Shown in pieces: positions 43,410-51,862 of a stretch of 64,000 nt of DNA. The stretch lies in contig NZ_FOHB01000004.1 in NCBI RefSeq assembly GCF_900111375.1, positions 310,001 through 374,000 of the forward strand, in the 5' to 3' direction. Position 1 is the stretch's first letter. Every line of letters starts with the position of its first letter. Position numbers and translations under genes: made by a program. Source of the stretch: Pedococcus cremeus (GTDB lineage: Bacteria; Actinomycetota; Actinomycetes; Actinomycetales; Dermatophilaceae). The notes below the pieces were generated by a model, which was not told the origin of the DNA, searched no databases, and saw only the letters and a list, made by a program, of their open reading frames with translations.

Positions 43410-43446
43410 GTGGGCGCGGCGCCGTTCCCCCGGGCGCCGCGCCCAC
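43410..43446 (+). terminator. terminator after the CstB-like gene
   Basis: GTGGGCGCGGCGCC pairs with GGCGCCGCGCCCAC, 14 perfect GC base pairs around a short loop (GTTCCCCCG-like). It separates the CstB-like gene from the next rhodanese gene, which has its own ribosome site (GAAAGGAA). Confidence 0.75.
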
Positions 43447-43465
43447 GGCATACCGAAAGGAACCC

Positions 43466-44044
43466 ATGACCACCGTCTCCACCATGCCCGCCCGCCTCGA
43501 CGTCGCGACCCTGCGCGAGTGGCTGGACAGTGCCGACTCACCGCGCCTGCTCGACGTGCGGACCCCGGCCGAGTTCGGCACCGCCCACATCCCCGGCTCC
43601 TACAACGTCCCGCTCGACCTGCTCAAGGAGCACCGCGAGGAGCTGCGTCGCCACCTCGAGGACGACGTCGTGCTGGTATGCCGTTCGGGCAACCGGGCGG
43701 GACAGGCCGAGTCGCTGCTCGCGGCGGCCGGGCTGCCGAACCTGCACGTCCTCGACGGCGGGGTCCTGGCGTGGGAGAAGGCCGGTGCCCCGCTGCGTCG
43801 GGGTGCCGAGAAGTGGGCGCTGGAGCGCCAGGTGCGCCTGGTGGCCGGCGGCATCGTGGCAACCGGTGTCGTCACGAGCGTCGTCTTCCCGCCCGCCAAG
43901 TGGGTGGCCGGTGCGATCGGTGCCGGACTGGTGGGTGCCGCGCTGACCGACTCCTGCCTCATGGGCCAGCTGCTGTCGAAGCTGCCCTACAACCGCGACG
44001 CCAGCTGCGACCTGCAGTCGGTGCTGCGCGAGCTCGAGGACTGA
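43466..44044 (+). CDS. membrane rhodanese (rhodanese + DUF2892-like helices)
   Basis: This 192-residue protein has an N-terminal rhodanese with CRSGNRAGQ near residue 73, then two C-terminal hydrophobic segments (about 125-165: VRLVAGGIVATGVVTSVVF and WVAGAIGAGLVGAALT) as in YgaP-type proteins, where the helices form a membrane domain. A final cytosolic Cys pair (YNRDASCDLQS and the earlier DSCLMG) may take part in sulfur relay. It probably passes sulfane sulfur at the membrane. Confidence 0.9.
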   Translation: MTTVSTMPARLDVATLREWLDSADSPRLLDVRTPAEFGTAHIPGSYNVPLDLLKEHREELRRHLEDDVVLVCRSGNRAGQAESLLAAAGLPNLHVLDGGVLAWEKAGAPLRRGAEKWALERQVRLVAGGIVATGVVTSVVFPPAKWVAGAIGAGLVGAALTDSCLMGQLLSKLPYNRDASCDLQSVLRELED

Positions 44045-44069
44045 CCTGACCGGAACACTGGTCGGGAAT

Positions 44070-44085
44070 ATACCCCAAGGGGTAT
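44070..44085 (+). promoter_or_regulatory. CstR/CsoR-type operator 2
   Basis: ATACCCCAAGGGGTAT is a 16-bp palindrome with perfect ATACCCC/GGGGTAT arms. It shares the ATACCC-N4-GGGTAT core with operator 1 and overlaps a -10-like TATCCT at its right end, 56 bp before the thioredoxin start. It defines a second regulated promoter in the island. Confidence 0.85.
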
Positions 44086-44141
44086 CCTGTTGACGCAGGC
44101 GAAGCGCTCCGGCGCACCACCGACCTGAAAGGACGCCAGCC

Positions 44142-44504
44142 ATGGCCACCCGTGCCCTCACCAAGGACACCTTCATGAACACCGTCCAGGACGAAAGCAT
44201 CGTGCTCGTCGACTTCTGGGCGGCCTGGTGCGGCCCGTGCCGCATGTTCGCTCCCGTCTTCGAGAAGGCGTCGGAGAACCACGAGGACATCGTCTTCGCC
44301 AAGGTCGACACCGAGGCCGAGCCCGAGCTCGCCGGTGCCCTGCAGATCTCCTCCATCCCCACGCTGATGGCCTTCCGTGACGGCATCCTCGTCTTCGCCC
44401 AGCCCGGCGCCCTGCCCGCCGCGGCGCTCGAGGACGTGATCAGCCAGGTCAGCGCCCTCGACATGGACGAGGTGCGCAAGCAGGTCGCCGCCCAGGCGAG
44501 CTGA
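44142..44504 (+). CDS. trxA: thioredoxin
   Basis: This 120-residue thioredoxin has the active site WAAWCGPCRMFAP near residues 28-40 and the cis-Pro loop SSIPTLMAF near 73. It reduces disulfides and can release persulfide sulfur as sulfide from rhodanese partners. Its dedicated CstR-type promoter suggests a role in sulfur stress rather than general housekeeping. Confidence 0.95.
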   Translation: MATRALTKDTFMNTVQDESIVLVDFWAAWCGPCRMFAPVFEKASENHEDIVFAKVDTEAEPELAGALQISSIPTLMAFRDGILVFAQPGALPAAALEDVISQVSALDMDEVRKQVAAQAS

Positions 44505-44515
44505 CACCCCCAGAC

Positions 44516-44561
44516 GTGCGGCGTGGCCCGCGGATCCCCCTCCCACCGGGCCGCGCCGCAC
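44516..44561 (+). terminator. terminator after thioredoxin
   Basis: GTGCGGCG-T-GGCCCG pairs with CGGGCC-G-CGCCGCAC around a 16-base loop, with one mismatch. Confidence 0.65.
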
Positions 44562-44604
44562 AACCCTCCACCTCCCCCACCCGACGCGACCCGAGGAGGT
44601 CCGC

Positions 44605-44871
44605 ATGGAGACGGCCACCACCGCCGAGATGCACTCAGTGCTGAACCGGCTCAAGCGTGCCCAGGGCCAGCTCGGCGGCGTGGTGCGGATGATCGAGGAG
44701 GGCCGCGACTGCGCCGACGTCGTCACCCAGCTCTCGGCCGTGCACCGGGCGCTCGGACGAGCCGGCTTCGACGTCATCGCCCTCAACATGCGCGAGTGCC
44801 TGGCGGCCCCCGACGCGGAGCGGACGCTCGACATCGACGAGCTCCGCCGCCTCTTCCTGTCGCTGGCCTGA
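44605..44871 (+). CDS. cstR: CstR-like CsoR-family persulfide-responsive repressor
   Basis: This 88-residue four-helix-bundle repressor belongs to the CsoR/RcnR family. In M. tuberculosis CsoR numbering it keeps Cys36 (in GRDCADVVTQ) and Cys65 (in NMRECL), but position 61 is Asn instead of the Cu(I)-binding His. Retaining two Cys without that His is the mark of CstR, which senses persulfides through an inter-subunit polysulfide bridge. The start follows CGAGGAGG. It ends the sulfur island and is expected to bind both ATACCC-type operators. Its 3' two-thirds is overlapped on the other strand by a membrane-protein gene tail. Confidence 0.9.
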   Translation: METATTAEMHSVLNRLKRAQGQLGGVVRMIEEGRDCADVVTQLSAVHRALGRAGFDVIALNMRECLAAPDAERTLDIDELRRLFLSLA

Positions 44872-45921
44872 GCGGCCCGGTCGCCGGGTCGCCCACCACC
44901 AGAGCAGGCCGGCCCCGCCCACCGGGATCTCCAGCCCGACGGTGATGGCGCGGTAGACCACCACTCCCGCGGCCGACGTGACCGGCTCGGCTCCCAGCGC
45001 CACCAGCAGCCCCGTCATGCCGACCTCCACCAAACCCGTCGCACCGGGCGTGACGACCGCCATCGAGAGGATCCGCTCGACGGCGAAGGCCGCGAAGACG
45101 ACCGGCAGCCCCGGCGCCGTGCCGATGAGGGCCAGGCAGAGCCAGAGCAGCAGTGCCTGGAAGAGCGCGTAGGCGATCTTGCCCACGGTGAGCCGACCCC
45201 ACGCCGTGGTGAGGAGGTCGGCACTGTCGCGCCGCACCCGAACGGCCCACGCGGCATACCCACCGCTTTGGGGCAGCGGCCGGCCGAGCGCCCGCACGAC
45301 CCGGTCGGCGACGCCACCGAGGGCGCGGGCACCGCGGTCACCCGCCATGAGTCCCCGCACGCCCAGCACGGCGAGCAGGAGCAGTCCGCCGCCCACGAGG
45401 GCCGCCTGCGACAGCACGCCCCCTCCGTCGATGCCCGCGAACGCGAGCCAGCACAGGGCCACTCCGGGCAGCACGAGCTTGGCCAGCGTGTCCCAGACGT
45501 TGGTGAGCAGGGCCCAGCGGGCGAACGACACGGAGCTGAAGCCCCACGAGCGGCTCATGGTCCAGTTCGCGACCGTGCCGGCGGCACCCCCGAAGGGCAG
45601 CAGGTTCGACACCGAGCTGCCGGTGAGGTTGAGGAACAGCGCCCGGGCGCTGCTCAGGCCGGGCATGGCGGCCGTCAGGGCGAGCGTGTGCACCCACAGG
45701 CCGGCGAGCCAGACCACCGCGAGGAGGATGAGCTGCCACGGGCCGAGGGCGGCCACCGCTGTGCCGATCTCCTGCCAGCCGACCCCACCCGCCCGGGGCA
45801 GCGCCCACACCAGGGCGGCGGCAGCGACCCCCAGTGACAGGACGCCCTTGACGAACCGGCTCAGGGGCGGCGCAGCGGTGTGCATGCCTTCGAGTCTGCG
45901 GACGCGGAGCCCCCTCGACAT
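44635..45921 (-). CDS. UPF0104/lysylphosphatidylglycerol-synthase-TM-like membrane protein, with antisense tail
   Basis: This 428-residue protein has about eight hydrophobic segments in residues 25-345, including the family blocks LPFGGAAGTVANW, GKIAYALFQALLLWL and VTPGATGLVEVGMTGL. The family resembles the flippase part of MprF/UPF0104. After GGAGLLWWWATRR the paralogue next door stops within about 15 residues, but this frame continues about 75 residues across the cstR gene, to a TGA at 44635. The extra tail lacks membrane segments and may be a lost stop. ATG 45885 is an alternative start. Confidence 0.75.
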   Translation of the reverse strand: MSRGLRVRRLEGMHTAAPPLSRFVKGVLSLGVAAAALVWALPRAGGVGWQEIGTAVAALGPWQLILLAVVWLAGLWVHTLALTAAMPGLSSARALFLNLTGSSVSNLLPFGGAAGTVANWTMSRSWGFSSVSFARWALLTNVWDTLAKLVLPGVALCWLAFAGIDGGGVLSQAALVGGGLLLLAVLGVRGLMAGDRGARALGGVADRVVRALGRPLPQSGGYAAWAVRVRRDSADLLTTAWGRLTVGKIAYALFQALLLWLCLALIGTAPGLPVVFAAFAVERILSMAVVTPGATGLVEVGMTGLLVALGAEPVTSAAGVVVYRAITVGLEIPVGGAGLLWWWATRRPGRSGQRQEEAAELVDVERPLRVGGRQALAHVEGDDVEAGSSERPVHGRELGDDVGAVAALLDHPHHAAELALGTLEPVQH

Positions 45922-45955
45922 CGGGGCTCATACCTAGATCGACCCGGGGTCGGGC

Positions 45956-46037
45956 CTCAGGTTCCTCAGGGGCGCCTCAGGGTTGGGTAGGGCCTCAGGG
46001 TCTCGGGTGTGGGCTCAGGGTCTCGGGTGGCTCAGGG
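45956..46037. repeat. CTCAGGG direct-repeat cluster
   Basis: Six CTCAGG(G) words at 45956, 45965, 45976, 45994, 46014 and 46031 (the last inside the end of the next gene) separate the two UPF0104 paralogues. The 20-bp spacing of some copies suggests tandem duplication. No function is obvious. Confidence 0.7.
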
Positions 46038-47132
46038 TGCGGGCGCGGTCGACGCCTTGGCCCGGCGCCGGCTGCGGCGGGTGCGGATGAGCCACCACAG
46101 CAGGGCGGTGCCACCGAAGGGGATCTCGAGGCCGATGATGAAGGCGCGGTAGAGCAGGACGCTCGCCGCGGCGATGGCCGGGTCGACACCGAACCACACC
46201 AGCGTGCCGGTCATGCCGATCTCCACGACCCCGGTGGCGCCCGGGGTGATCACGGCCAGTGACAGCACCCGCTCGGCGGCGAAGGCCGCGAACACGACCG
46301 GGGGCGAGGCGTCGCCGCCGAGCCAGGTGACGCACAGCCAGAGCAGGAACGCCTGGCTCGCGGCGTACGCCGCCTTGCCGACCGTCAGGCGACCCCAGGC
46401 GTGGGCGACGAGGTCGGCGAGGTCGCGCCGGAACCCGACCGCGTCGTCGGCGAAGTGCTCCTCGCGCAGGCGGCGCAGGTGCAGCGAGCGCACGAGCGTG
46501 TCGAGGAGGCGGCCGATGACCTTCATGCCGACGTCGCGGTGGAGCATGAACCAGGTGAGCGCGACGAGCAGCCCCAGGGTCACGACCCCGGCCACGGCCG
46601 CGCTCACGAGGGCGTCCGGCGAGGTCGCGTCGGCCGCCACCAGCCACAGCACGGCGAGGGCGGGCACGATGAGCTTGCCGAGCGTGTCCCAGATGTTCGT
46701 GGCGACCGCCCAGCGGAGGAACGCCGACGTGCTGAACCCCCACACCCGGGCGGTGGAGTAGTTCAGGACCGTGCCCGCCGCACCACCGAGGGGCAGGATG
46801 TTGGAGACGGCGCTGCCCGTCTGGTTCAGGAACCACGCCCGCGGGCTGCTCAGCCCGGGCAGGGCGGCGCACAGCGCGATGGTGTGGATCCACAGGCCGA
46901 ACTGCCACACGAGCCCCAGCACCACGACCTGCCAAGGGCTGAGCTCTGAGAAGACGGACCCGATCGCCGACCAGTCCTCGCCCGCCACCAGGGGCAGCCC
47001 CCAGATGAGCAGGGCCGCGCCGAGGGCGATCGAGGCGATGACCTCCACCACCCGCCACCAGTCCCGGTGCTCGGCGACCGGCCCGTGCGGCGCATCACGG
47101 GCTGCCGGACGCACAGCCGGACCGGGGGCCAT
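46032..47132 (-). CDS. UPF0104-family membrane protein (paralogue)
   Basis: This 366-residue paralogue of the downstream gene shares the blocks LPLGGAAGTVLNYST, WDTLGKLIVPALAVLW, GKAAYAASQAFLLWLC and ITPGATGVVEIGMTGTLV, with a short basic tail (RRSRRRAKASTAPAP). Roughly seven or eight transmembrane helices are predicted. The pair probably arose by tandem duplication. The family is linked to membrane-lipid flipping or glycolipid transport, but the substrate is unknown. It is expressed on the minus strand, 111 bp upstream of its paralogue. Confidence 0.85.
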   Translation of the reverse strand: MAPGPAVRPAARDAPHGPVAEHRDWWRVVEVIASIALGAALLIWGLPLVAGEDWSAIGSVFSELSPWQVVVLGLVWQFGLWIHTIALCAALPGLSSPRAWFLNQTGSAVSNILPLGGAAGTVLNYSTARVWGFSTSAFLRWAVATNIWDTLGKLIVPALAVLWLVAADATSPDALVSAAVAGVVTLGLLVALTWFMLHRDVGMKVIGRLLDTLVRSLHLRRLREEHFADDAVGFRRDLADLVAHAWGRLTVGKAAYAASQAFLLWLCVTWLGGDASPPVVFAAFAAERVLSLAVITPGATGVVEIGMTGTLVWFGVDPAIAAASVLLYRAFIIGLEIPFGGTALLWWLIRTRRSRRRAKASTAPAP

Positions 47133-47200
47133 AACCGCAGTCTCACGCCTCCACGGGCTGGTGGGGGTGGGCCCTTCGGCCCGTTCCGCCCAGTCGGCGC

Positions 47201-47236
47201 GTCAGTCGTGGCAGGTCAGTCGTGGCAGGTCAGTCG
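47201..47236. repeat. 14-bp tandem duplication at a gene end
   Basis: GTCAGTCGTGGCAG is repeated exactly at 47201-47214 and 47215-47228, with a partial third copy that enters the stop region of the coiled-coil gene. Likely replication slippage. Confidence 0.75.
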
Positions 47237-48192
47237 GGGCGGGCGCGGGCGTCGCGCAGGGCCTTGTCGGCCCGGGCCACCTCCACCTCGGCCGAGCGCC
47301 GTGCGCGGGCTGCCTCCGTGGCGGCCTGCTCGGCGGCGCGGTGCTCGGCGCGGGCCTGCTTGAGCTGGCCCTCGAGCTCCTCCACCCGCCACCGCGTCTC
47401 GTCGGCCCGGTCGCGGGCCTGGTCCAGGGCGAGGCCAGCCTCCGTGGCCGCCTCGACCGCCGCCGCGTGGGCCTCCCGGGCGGCGTCCACCCGCTCACGG
47501 TCGGCGGCCTCGCGGGCAGCAGCCGCCTCGTCCTCGGCCGCGGTGCGGGGAGAGGTATGCCGTTCGGTGCCCTTCCGGCCCGGCTTCGCCTCGGGTGCCC
47601 CGGCCTCGGCGGCCGGCTCGTCCTGGGCGGCAGCGGGCACGACGCTGAGCACCGCGCCGGACGAGGTGCGGACCACCGCCTCCGACAGGTCCACCTCCCC
47701 GAAGCCCGAGTAGCGCAGCGCCCGCGTCAGGTGCCCCGAGAGCACCGCCTGCATCGCCTCCTCCTCGGCGAGGGCCGCGATCAGCGTGGCGCGCACCTCC
47801 TCACCGACAGCGGAGGTCAACGGACGACCGGCCCGCCTCCCGGCCGCGTCGGCGTCGTCGGCCCACGTGCCGAGGAGCTGGTCCCGTTCCGACCGGAGCT
47901 CGGTCATCGCTGCTGCGTCGAGCTGGGCCTGGGCAGCCCGCATCCGTTGCCCGAGCACCTGCAGGCGTTGGGCGTGCTCGGGGTGCTCGCGCACCACGGC
48001 GTTGACCGCCCAGGCGGCCACGGTGGGGCGGCGCGCCCGGCCGAGCTCCTTGGCGAGAGCCGTGTCCTTTGCGGCCTTCGCCTCCTGGACCAGGCGCGTC
48101 CTGGTGGTGACGAACTCGTCCGGCGCCACGGCATACAGCTGCGCCAGCGCGGCCGCGAGGGCCGCGGCACCGGAGTCGTCGGGAGGCACCAC
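47230..48192 (-). CDS. Ala-rich coiled-coil protein of unknown function
   Basis: This 320-residue protein has a helical N-terminal half with the conserved-looking segment ARRPTVAAWAVNAVVREHPEHA near residue 53. A Glu/Ala linker (about 190-215) follows, then a long Ala/Arg/Glu coiled coil (about 220-310). No signal peptide or membrane segment is present, so it is probably cytosolic. I do not recognise its function. It is divergent from the CDF transporter gene. Confidence 0.75.
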   Translation of the reverse strand: MVPPDDSGAAALAAALAQLYAVAPDEFVTTRTRLVQEAKAAKDTALAKELGRARRPTVAAWAVNAVVREHPEHAQRLQVLGQRMRAAQAQLDAAAMTELRSERDQLLGTWADDADAAGRRAGRPLTSAVGEEVRATLIAALAEEEAMQAVLSGHLTRALRYSGFGEVDLSEAVVRTSSGAVLSVVPAAAQDEPAAEAGAPEAKPGRKGTERHTSPRTAAEDEAAAAREAADRERVDAAREAHAAAVEAATEAGLALDQARDRADETRWRVEELEGQLKQARAEHRAAEQAATEAARARRSAEVEVARADKALRDARARPD

Positions 48193-48253
48193 GCCCTCAT
48201 GCTAGGGACGGGTGGACGCGCGGGCCCGGCGCAGCAGGAGTAGACAGAACGCC

Positions 48254-49243
48254 GTGACCGCGGAGACGAAGCAGGACGACAAGAAGGGCGGAGGCGGGGG
48301 CGAGAGCACCGTGACCGTCATCATCGCCTTCGCCGCCAACGCCGCGGTGGCGGTGGCCAAGAGCGTGGCCGCCCTCCTGACCGGGTCGGCCTCGATGCTG
48401 GCCGAAGCCGCGCACAGCTGGGCCGACACGGGCAACCAGGTCTTCCTCCTCGTGGCACAGAAGAAGTCGCAGCGGCCCCCGGACGAGGCGCGGCCCCTCG
48501 GCTACGGCAAGGAGGCCTACGTCTGGTCGATGTTCGCGGCCATGGGCCTGTTCGTCGCCGGCGGCGCGGTTTCGGTCTGGCACGGCATCACCGAGCTGAG
48601 CCACAAGGGCGAGGTGGAGAGCCCCCTGGTGGCGTATGCCGTGCTGGGCGTCGCGTTCATCTTCGAGAGCATCTCGTTCGCCCAGGCGTTCCGGCAGACC
48701 CACGCCGAGAGCCAGGCGCTCGACCGCGACGTCTTCGACCACGCGCTGCGCAGCTCCGACCCGACCCTGCGCGCCGTGCTCGCCGAGGACGCCGCCGCCC
48801 TGGCCGGGCTGGTGATCGCCGCGCTCGGCATCGCCCTGCACCAGCTGACCGGCTCGGCGGTGTGGGACGCCGCGGGCTCGATCCTCGTCGGGCTGCTCCT
48901 GATCGTCATCGCCGTCGTGCTGATCGAGCGCAACCGGCGCTTCCTCACCGGTCAGTCCAGCGACGAGCAGCTGCGTCAGGGCATGCTCGCCCGCGTCACC
49001 GCGCTGCCCGAGGTCGCCCGGGTGACCTACCTGCGGCTGGAGTTCGTCGGGCCGCGCCAGCTGGTGCTCTTCGCGCGGGTCGACCTCGAAGGCGACCTGC
49101 CGGAGGCCACCGTGGCCCACTCGCTGCGCCGGATCGAGGCGCGCCTCGAGCAGGACGACCGGGTGCTCGAGGCCCTCATCACCCTCGCGACTCCGGAGGA
49201 GCCGACCCTCACCCCGCGAACGGGAGCGTCGGCAGACCGCTGA
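48254..49243 (+). CDS. cation diffusion facilitator (CDF) family transporter
   Basis: This 329-residue efflux protein exchanges a divalent metal (Zn, Mn, Co or Fe) for protons. Six transmembrane helices are interrupted by metal motifs: AEAAHSWADTGNQ near residue 54 (His-x3-Asp) and LAEDAAALAGL near 175. The C-terminal cytosolic domain (about 240-325) resembles the CDF metal-binding ferredoxin fold. GTG 48254 was chosen because the frame before it has a non-homologous Arg-rich reading. Its 3' end overlaps the convergent lactonase gene by 35 bp. Confidence 0.88.
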   Translation: MTAETKQDDKKGGGGGESTVTVIIAFAANAAVAVAKSVAALLTGSASMLAEAAHSWADTGNQVFLLVAQKKSQRPPDEARPLGYGKEAYVWSMFAAMGLFVAGGAVSVWHGITELSHKGEVESPLVAYAVLGVAFIFESISFAQAFRQTHAESQALDRDVFDHALRSSDPTLRAVLAEDAAALAGLVIAALGIALHQLTGSAVWDAAGSILVGLLLIVIAVVLIERNRRFLTGQSSDEQLRQGMLARVTALPEVARVTYLRLEFVGPRQLVLFARVDLEGDLPEATVAHSLRRIEARLEQDDRVLEALITLATPEEPTLTPRTGASADR

Positions 49244-50078
49244 CCCCGGGGGTGAAGGAGAACAGCGCACCCGCCAGTGGCTCCTGCGCGCGGTCGAGGT
49301 TCTCGGCCGACGTGGTGATGAACAGCTCGCGGAGCCCCTCCCCGCCGAACGTGCACGCCGTCACCTGGCTGACCGGCAGCTCCACCACCTCGGCGAGCGT
49401 GCCGTCGGCGGTGTAGTGCCGCACCGCGGACCCGCCGAACAGGGCGACCCACACCCCGCCCTCGGCGTCGACACAGAGGCCGTCGGGACTCCCCGCCGAG
49501 GCGGGCTCGTCGCGCAGGCTGACGAAGTCGCGTCGGTTCCGCAGCTCGCCGTCGACCCAGTCGAGCCGGCTGACCGCGCGGGTCGGGGTGTCGTTGTAGT
49601 AGGCGTGGGTGCCGTCGGGGCTGAAGCCCAGCCCGTTGCTGATGGTGACGTCGCCCCAGACCCGCCCAGCGGCATACGGTTCCGACGCCTCGAGGCGGTA
49701 CATCGTGCCGGCGCCGGGTGTCTCGTCGTAGGCCATGGTGCCGCACCAGAACCGGCCGTCGGGGTCGCAGGCCCCGTCGTTGAAGCGGATGCCCGGGTCT
49801 CCCCAGACGTCGGGCAGGACGCGCAGGTCGGAGAAGTCGTCCTTCTCGGCGAGCGCGAAGGCGCGCTCGGTGGCGACCACGGCACCGCCACGGGTGCGGG
49901 GGCGCAGGGCCGCCGCGACCGTGCCGACGTGGGTGCGCGTGACGCCGCCGTCATCGGCGAGGAGGAGCACGTCACCGGCCAGCATGTCGACGAAGCGCAG
50001 GCCGCCCCACGGCTCCCACCAGACGGGGCCCTCGCCGTGGTGCGCGACAGGATCGGTGCGCTGCTCCGCGCGGGGCAT
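49209..50078 (-). CDS. SMP-30/gluconolactonase-family protein
   Basis: This 289-residue six-bladed beta-propeller lactonase has the family blocks HHGEGPVWWE (first metal Glu), RFNDGACDPDGRFWCGTM near residue 95 (metal Asn/Asp), ISNGLGFSPDG near 145 and SPDGLCVDAEGGVWVALF near 195. It likely hydrolyses sugar lactones. Its start overlaps the stop of the GNAT gene by one base, so the two are cotranscribed. Confidence 0.92.
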   Translation of the reverse strand: MPRAEQRTDPVAHHGEGPVWWEPWGGLRFVDMLAGDVLLLADDGGVTRTHVGTVAAALRPRTRGGAVVATERAFALAEKDDFSDLRVLPDVWGDPGIRFNDGACDPDGRFWCGTMAYDETPGAGTMYRLEASEPYAAGRVWGDVTISNGLGFSPDGTHAYYNDTPTRAVSRLDWVDGELRNRRDFVSLRDEPASAGSPDGLCVDAEGGVWVALFGGSAVRHYTADGTLAEVVELPVSQVTACTFGGEGLRELFITTSAENLDRAQEPLAGALFSFTPGVSGLPTLPFAG

Positions 50079-51124
50079 CAGGCTCCCGCCTCCACGGTCA
50101 CGTCGCGGTGCCACGACTCCGTCTCGTACTTCGTCACCCAGCCCATCGAGCGGTAGAGGCCGTCGGCGCCGGTCGGGGAGTCGGCGTCGACCTCGAGGCC
50201 GACGCGGTTGCGCCCGCGCCGCGCCGCGTCGGCGATCACGGTGTGCAGCAGCGCCTTCGCCACGCCGCGACCGCGGGAGCGCCGGTGGACGCCGATGTAG
50301 TCGATGTAGCTGCCCTCGACGCCGTTCTCGTCGGGCGAGAGCACGGAGCCGACCAGCGCACCACCGGGCACCTGCTCGCCGTCGACGTCGATGGTGGCGA
50401 TCCACCAGTGGTCCCACCGGTGGCCGGGGTCCTCACGCAGCCGCTGGACGAACTCGGGAAAGCTCTCGCGGTAGGAGTTGAAGTGGTCGGCGAACGACTC
50501 CTCCAGCATGCGGTGCACCGTCTGCAGGTCGGCGGCCACGGGCAGCCCGTCGTCGTGTGCGGCCACCCGGCGCACGGTCACGCCCTCGCGCGCCGGCGGC
50601 AGCGCCCCCGGCTCCCCCTCGGACGCGTCGACCGGACGGCTCATCTGCAGCCAGGTGCGGGTCTGCCGGTAGCCCGCGTCGGCCAGCCAGCCACGCTGAC
50701 GCTCGTCGGTGGCGTAGGCGCCCGAGTCGAGCTGGGTGCCGGGCAGCCCGCGCTGCTCGGCGACCTCCAGGGCGGTCGTCGCCGCCCAGCGGAAGAGGTC
50801 GGCGGCGAGCGCGTCGGCGGCGGCCTCTTCGGGCGCGACCACGACCTCGACGACGCTGCGCCCGGCCGCGCGGTCGTGGACGCTCGCCCAGGCGCCGACC
50901 CGGCCCGAGGCGTCCTCGGCCAGCACCTGGCGCCTCGTCCAGGAGGCGGTGCCGGTGGCGGCCGAGGCGACCGCCTCCGGGTCGACGGAGCTCGACCCGC
51001 GCACCGACCGCTGGTGGGCGGCCACGAGGTCGACCAGGGCACCGTGGTCGGCCAGGGCCGGGGTTCGAGGTGTCCAGCCGGCGGGGAGGTGTGGCACGGT
51101 CGGGAGAGGGCTCGTCTCGGTCAC
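50078..51124 (-). CDS. tandem GNAT-domain acetyltransferase
   Basis: This 348-residue protein has two GNAT folds: a degenerate N-terminal one (about 20-160) and an active-looking C-terminal one (about 190-330) with the acetyl-CoA loop VHRRSRGRGVAKALL near residue 285. The two-domain layout recalls mycothiol acetyltransferase MshD, but a different amine acceptor is equally possible. GTG 51124 gives the family-length N-terminus. It is translationally coupled to the lactonase gene (TGATG). Confidence 0.85.
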   Translation of the reverse strand: MTETSPLPTVPHLPAGWTPRTPALADHGALVDLVAAHQRSVRGSSSVDPEAVASAATGTASWTRRQVLAEDASGRVGAWASVHDRAAGRSVVEVVVAPEEAAADALAADLFRWAATTALEVAEQRGLPGTQLDSGAYATDERQRGWLADAGYRQTRTWLQMSRPVDASEGEPGALPPAREGVTVRRVAAHDDGLPVAADLQTVHRMLEESFADHFNSYRESFPEFVQRLREDPGHRWDHWWIATIDVDGEQVPGGALVGSVLSPDENGVEGSYIDYIGVHRRSRGRGVAKALLHTVIADAARRGRNRVGLEVDADSPTGADGLYRSMGWVTKYETESWHRDVTVEAGA

Positions 51125-51281
51125 CGGCCCAGTCTCCCAGTCTCGAGCGGTCGGCGCCGGGGGCGATGATTTCGCCGACTCCCGGACGTCGGTACGGGTG
51201 CGGGCCTTCACTGGAGGGGAGCCCGCCGAAGTGCCAGCCGGCCAACTCTGAGCCCGCCGACGAACGCGAAGGAGCGCACCG

Positions 51282-51755
51282 ATGCCGACAACGACACCCT
51301 GCCTGTGGTTCGACACCCAGGCCGAGGACGCCGCGCAGTTCTACTGCTCGATCTTCCCCAACTCGACGATCACCACCACCAGCCGCTACGGCGAGGCCGG
51401 GCCACGACCGGCGGGCGAAGTGATGGCCGTCGAGTTCCAGCTCGACGGCCAGCCGTACTTCGCCCTGAACGGCGGCCCGGAGTTCACCTTCGACGAGGCC
51501 ATCTCGTTCCGGATCGACTGCGCCGACCAGGAGGAGGCCGACCACTACTGGTACGCGCTCTCGAAGGGCGGGGAGGAGAGCCAGTGCGGCTGGCTCAAGG
51601 ACCGCTTCGGCCTGTCGTGGCAGGTGGTGCCGCGTCGGCTCATCGAGCTGCTGACCGACCCGGACCCCGGCCGCGCCACCCGCGCCACCGCGGCCATGCT
51701 GAAGATGGGCAGGATCGACGTCGCCGAGGTCGAGCGCGCCGCCGAAGGTGGCTGA
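51282..51755 (+). CDS. VOC-family protein (PhnB/3-demethylubiquinone-like)
   Basis: This 157-residue protein matches the VOC subfamily of PhnB/3-demethylubiquinone-9-methyltransferase-like proteins. It starts TPCLWFDTQAEDAAQFYCSIFPNS, followed by VEFQLDGQPYFALNGGPEF, then SQCGWLKDRFGLSWQVVP and a C-terminal helix. Despite older names, members are not methyltransferases; their function is mostly unknown. It stands alone after GAAGGAG. Confidence 0.9.
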   Translation: MPTTTPCLWFDTQAEDAAQFYCSIFPNSTITTTSRYGEAGPRPAGEVMAVEFQLDGQPYFALNGGPEFTFDEAISFRIDCADQEEADHYWYALSKGGEESQCGWLKDRFGLSWQVVPRRLIELLTDPDPGRATRATAAMLKMGRIDVAEVERAAEGG

Positions 51756-51780
51756 CCGACCCCTGCGGCCACCTCAGCTC

Positions 51781-51816
51781 GACGTGACACGCATGGTGGA
51801 CGTGACACGCATGGTG
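51781..51816 (+). repeat. 18-bp perfect tandem duplication
   Basis: GACGTGACACGCATGGTG occurs twice head to tail at 51781-51798 and 51799-51816, just upstream of the LCP gene. Each copy carries a potential ATG or GTG start and a GTGACAC motif, so it may affect expression of the LCP gene. Confidence 0.8.
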
Positions 51817-51862
51817 ACAGCCCGGCACCGGTTGTGCCGGTCCGTGAGGGACACTGCTCCGC

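Noticed and set aside
51781-51816. 18-bp tandem repeat as an att or CRISPR-like unit
   Set aside because: Only two copies with no spacer; slippage duplication is sufficient.
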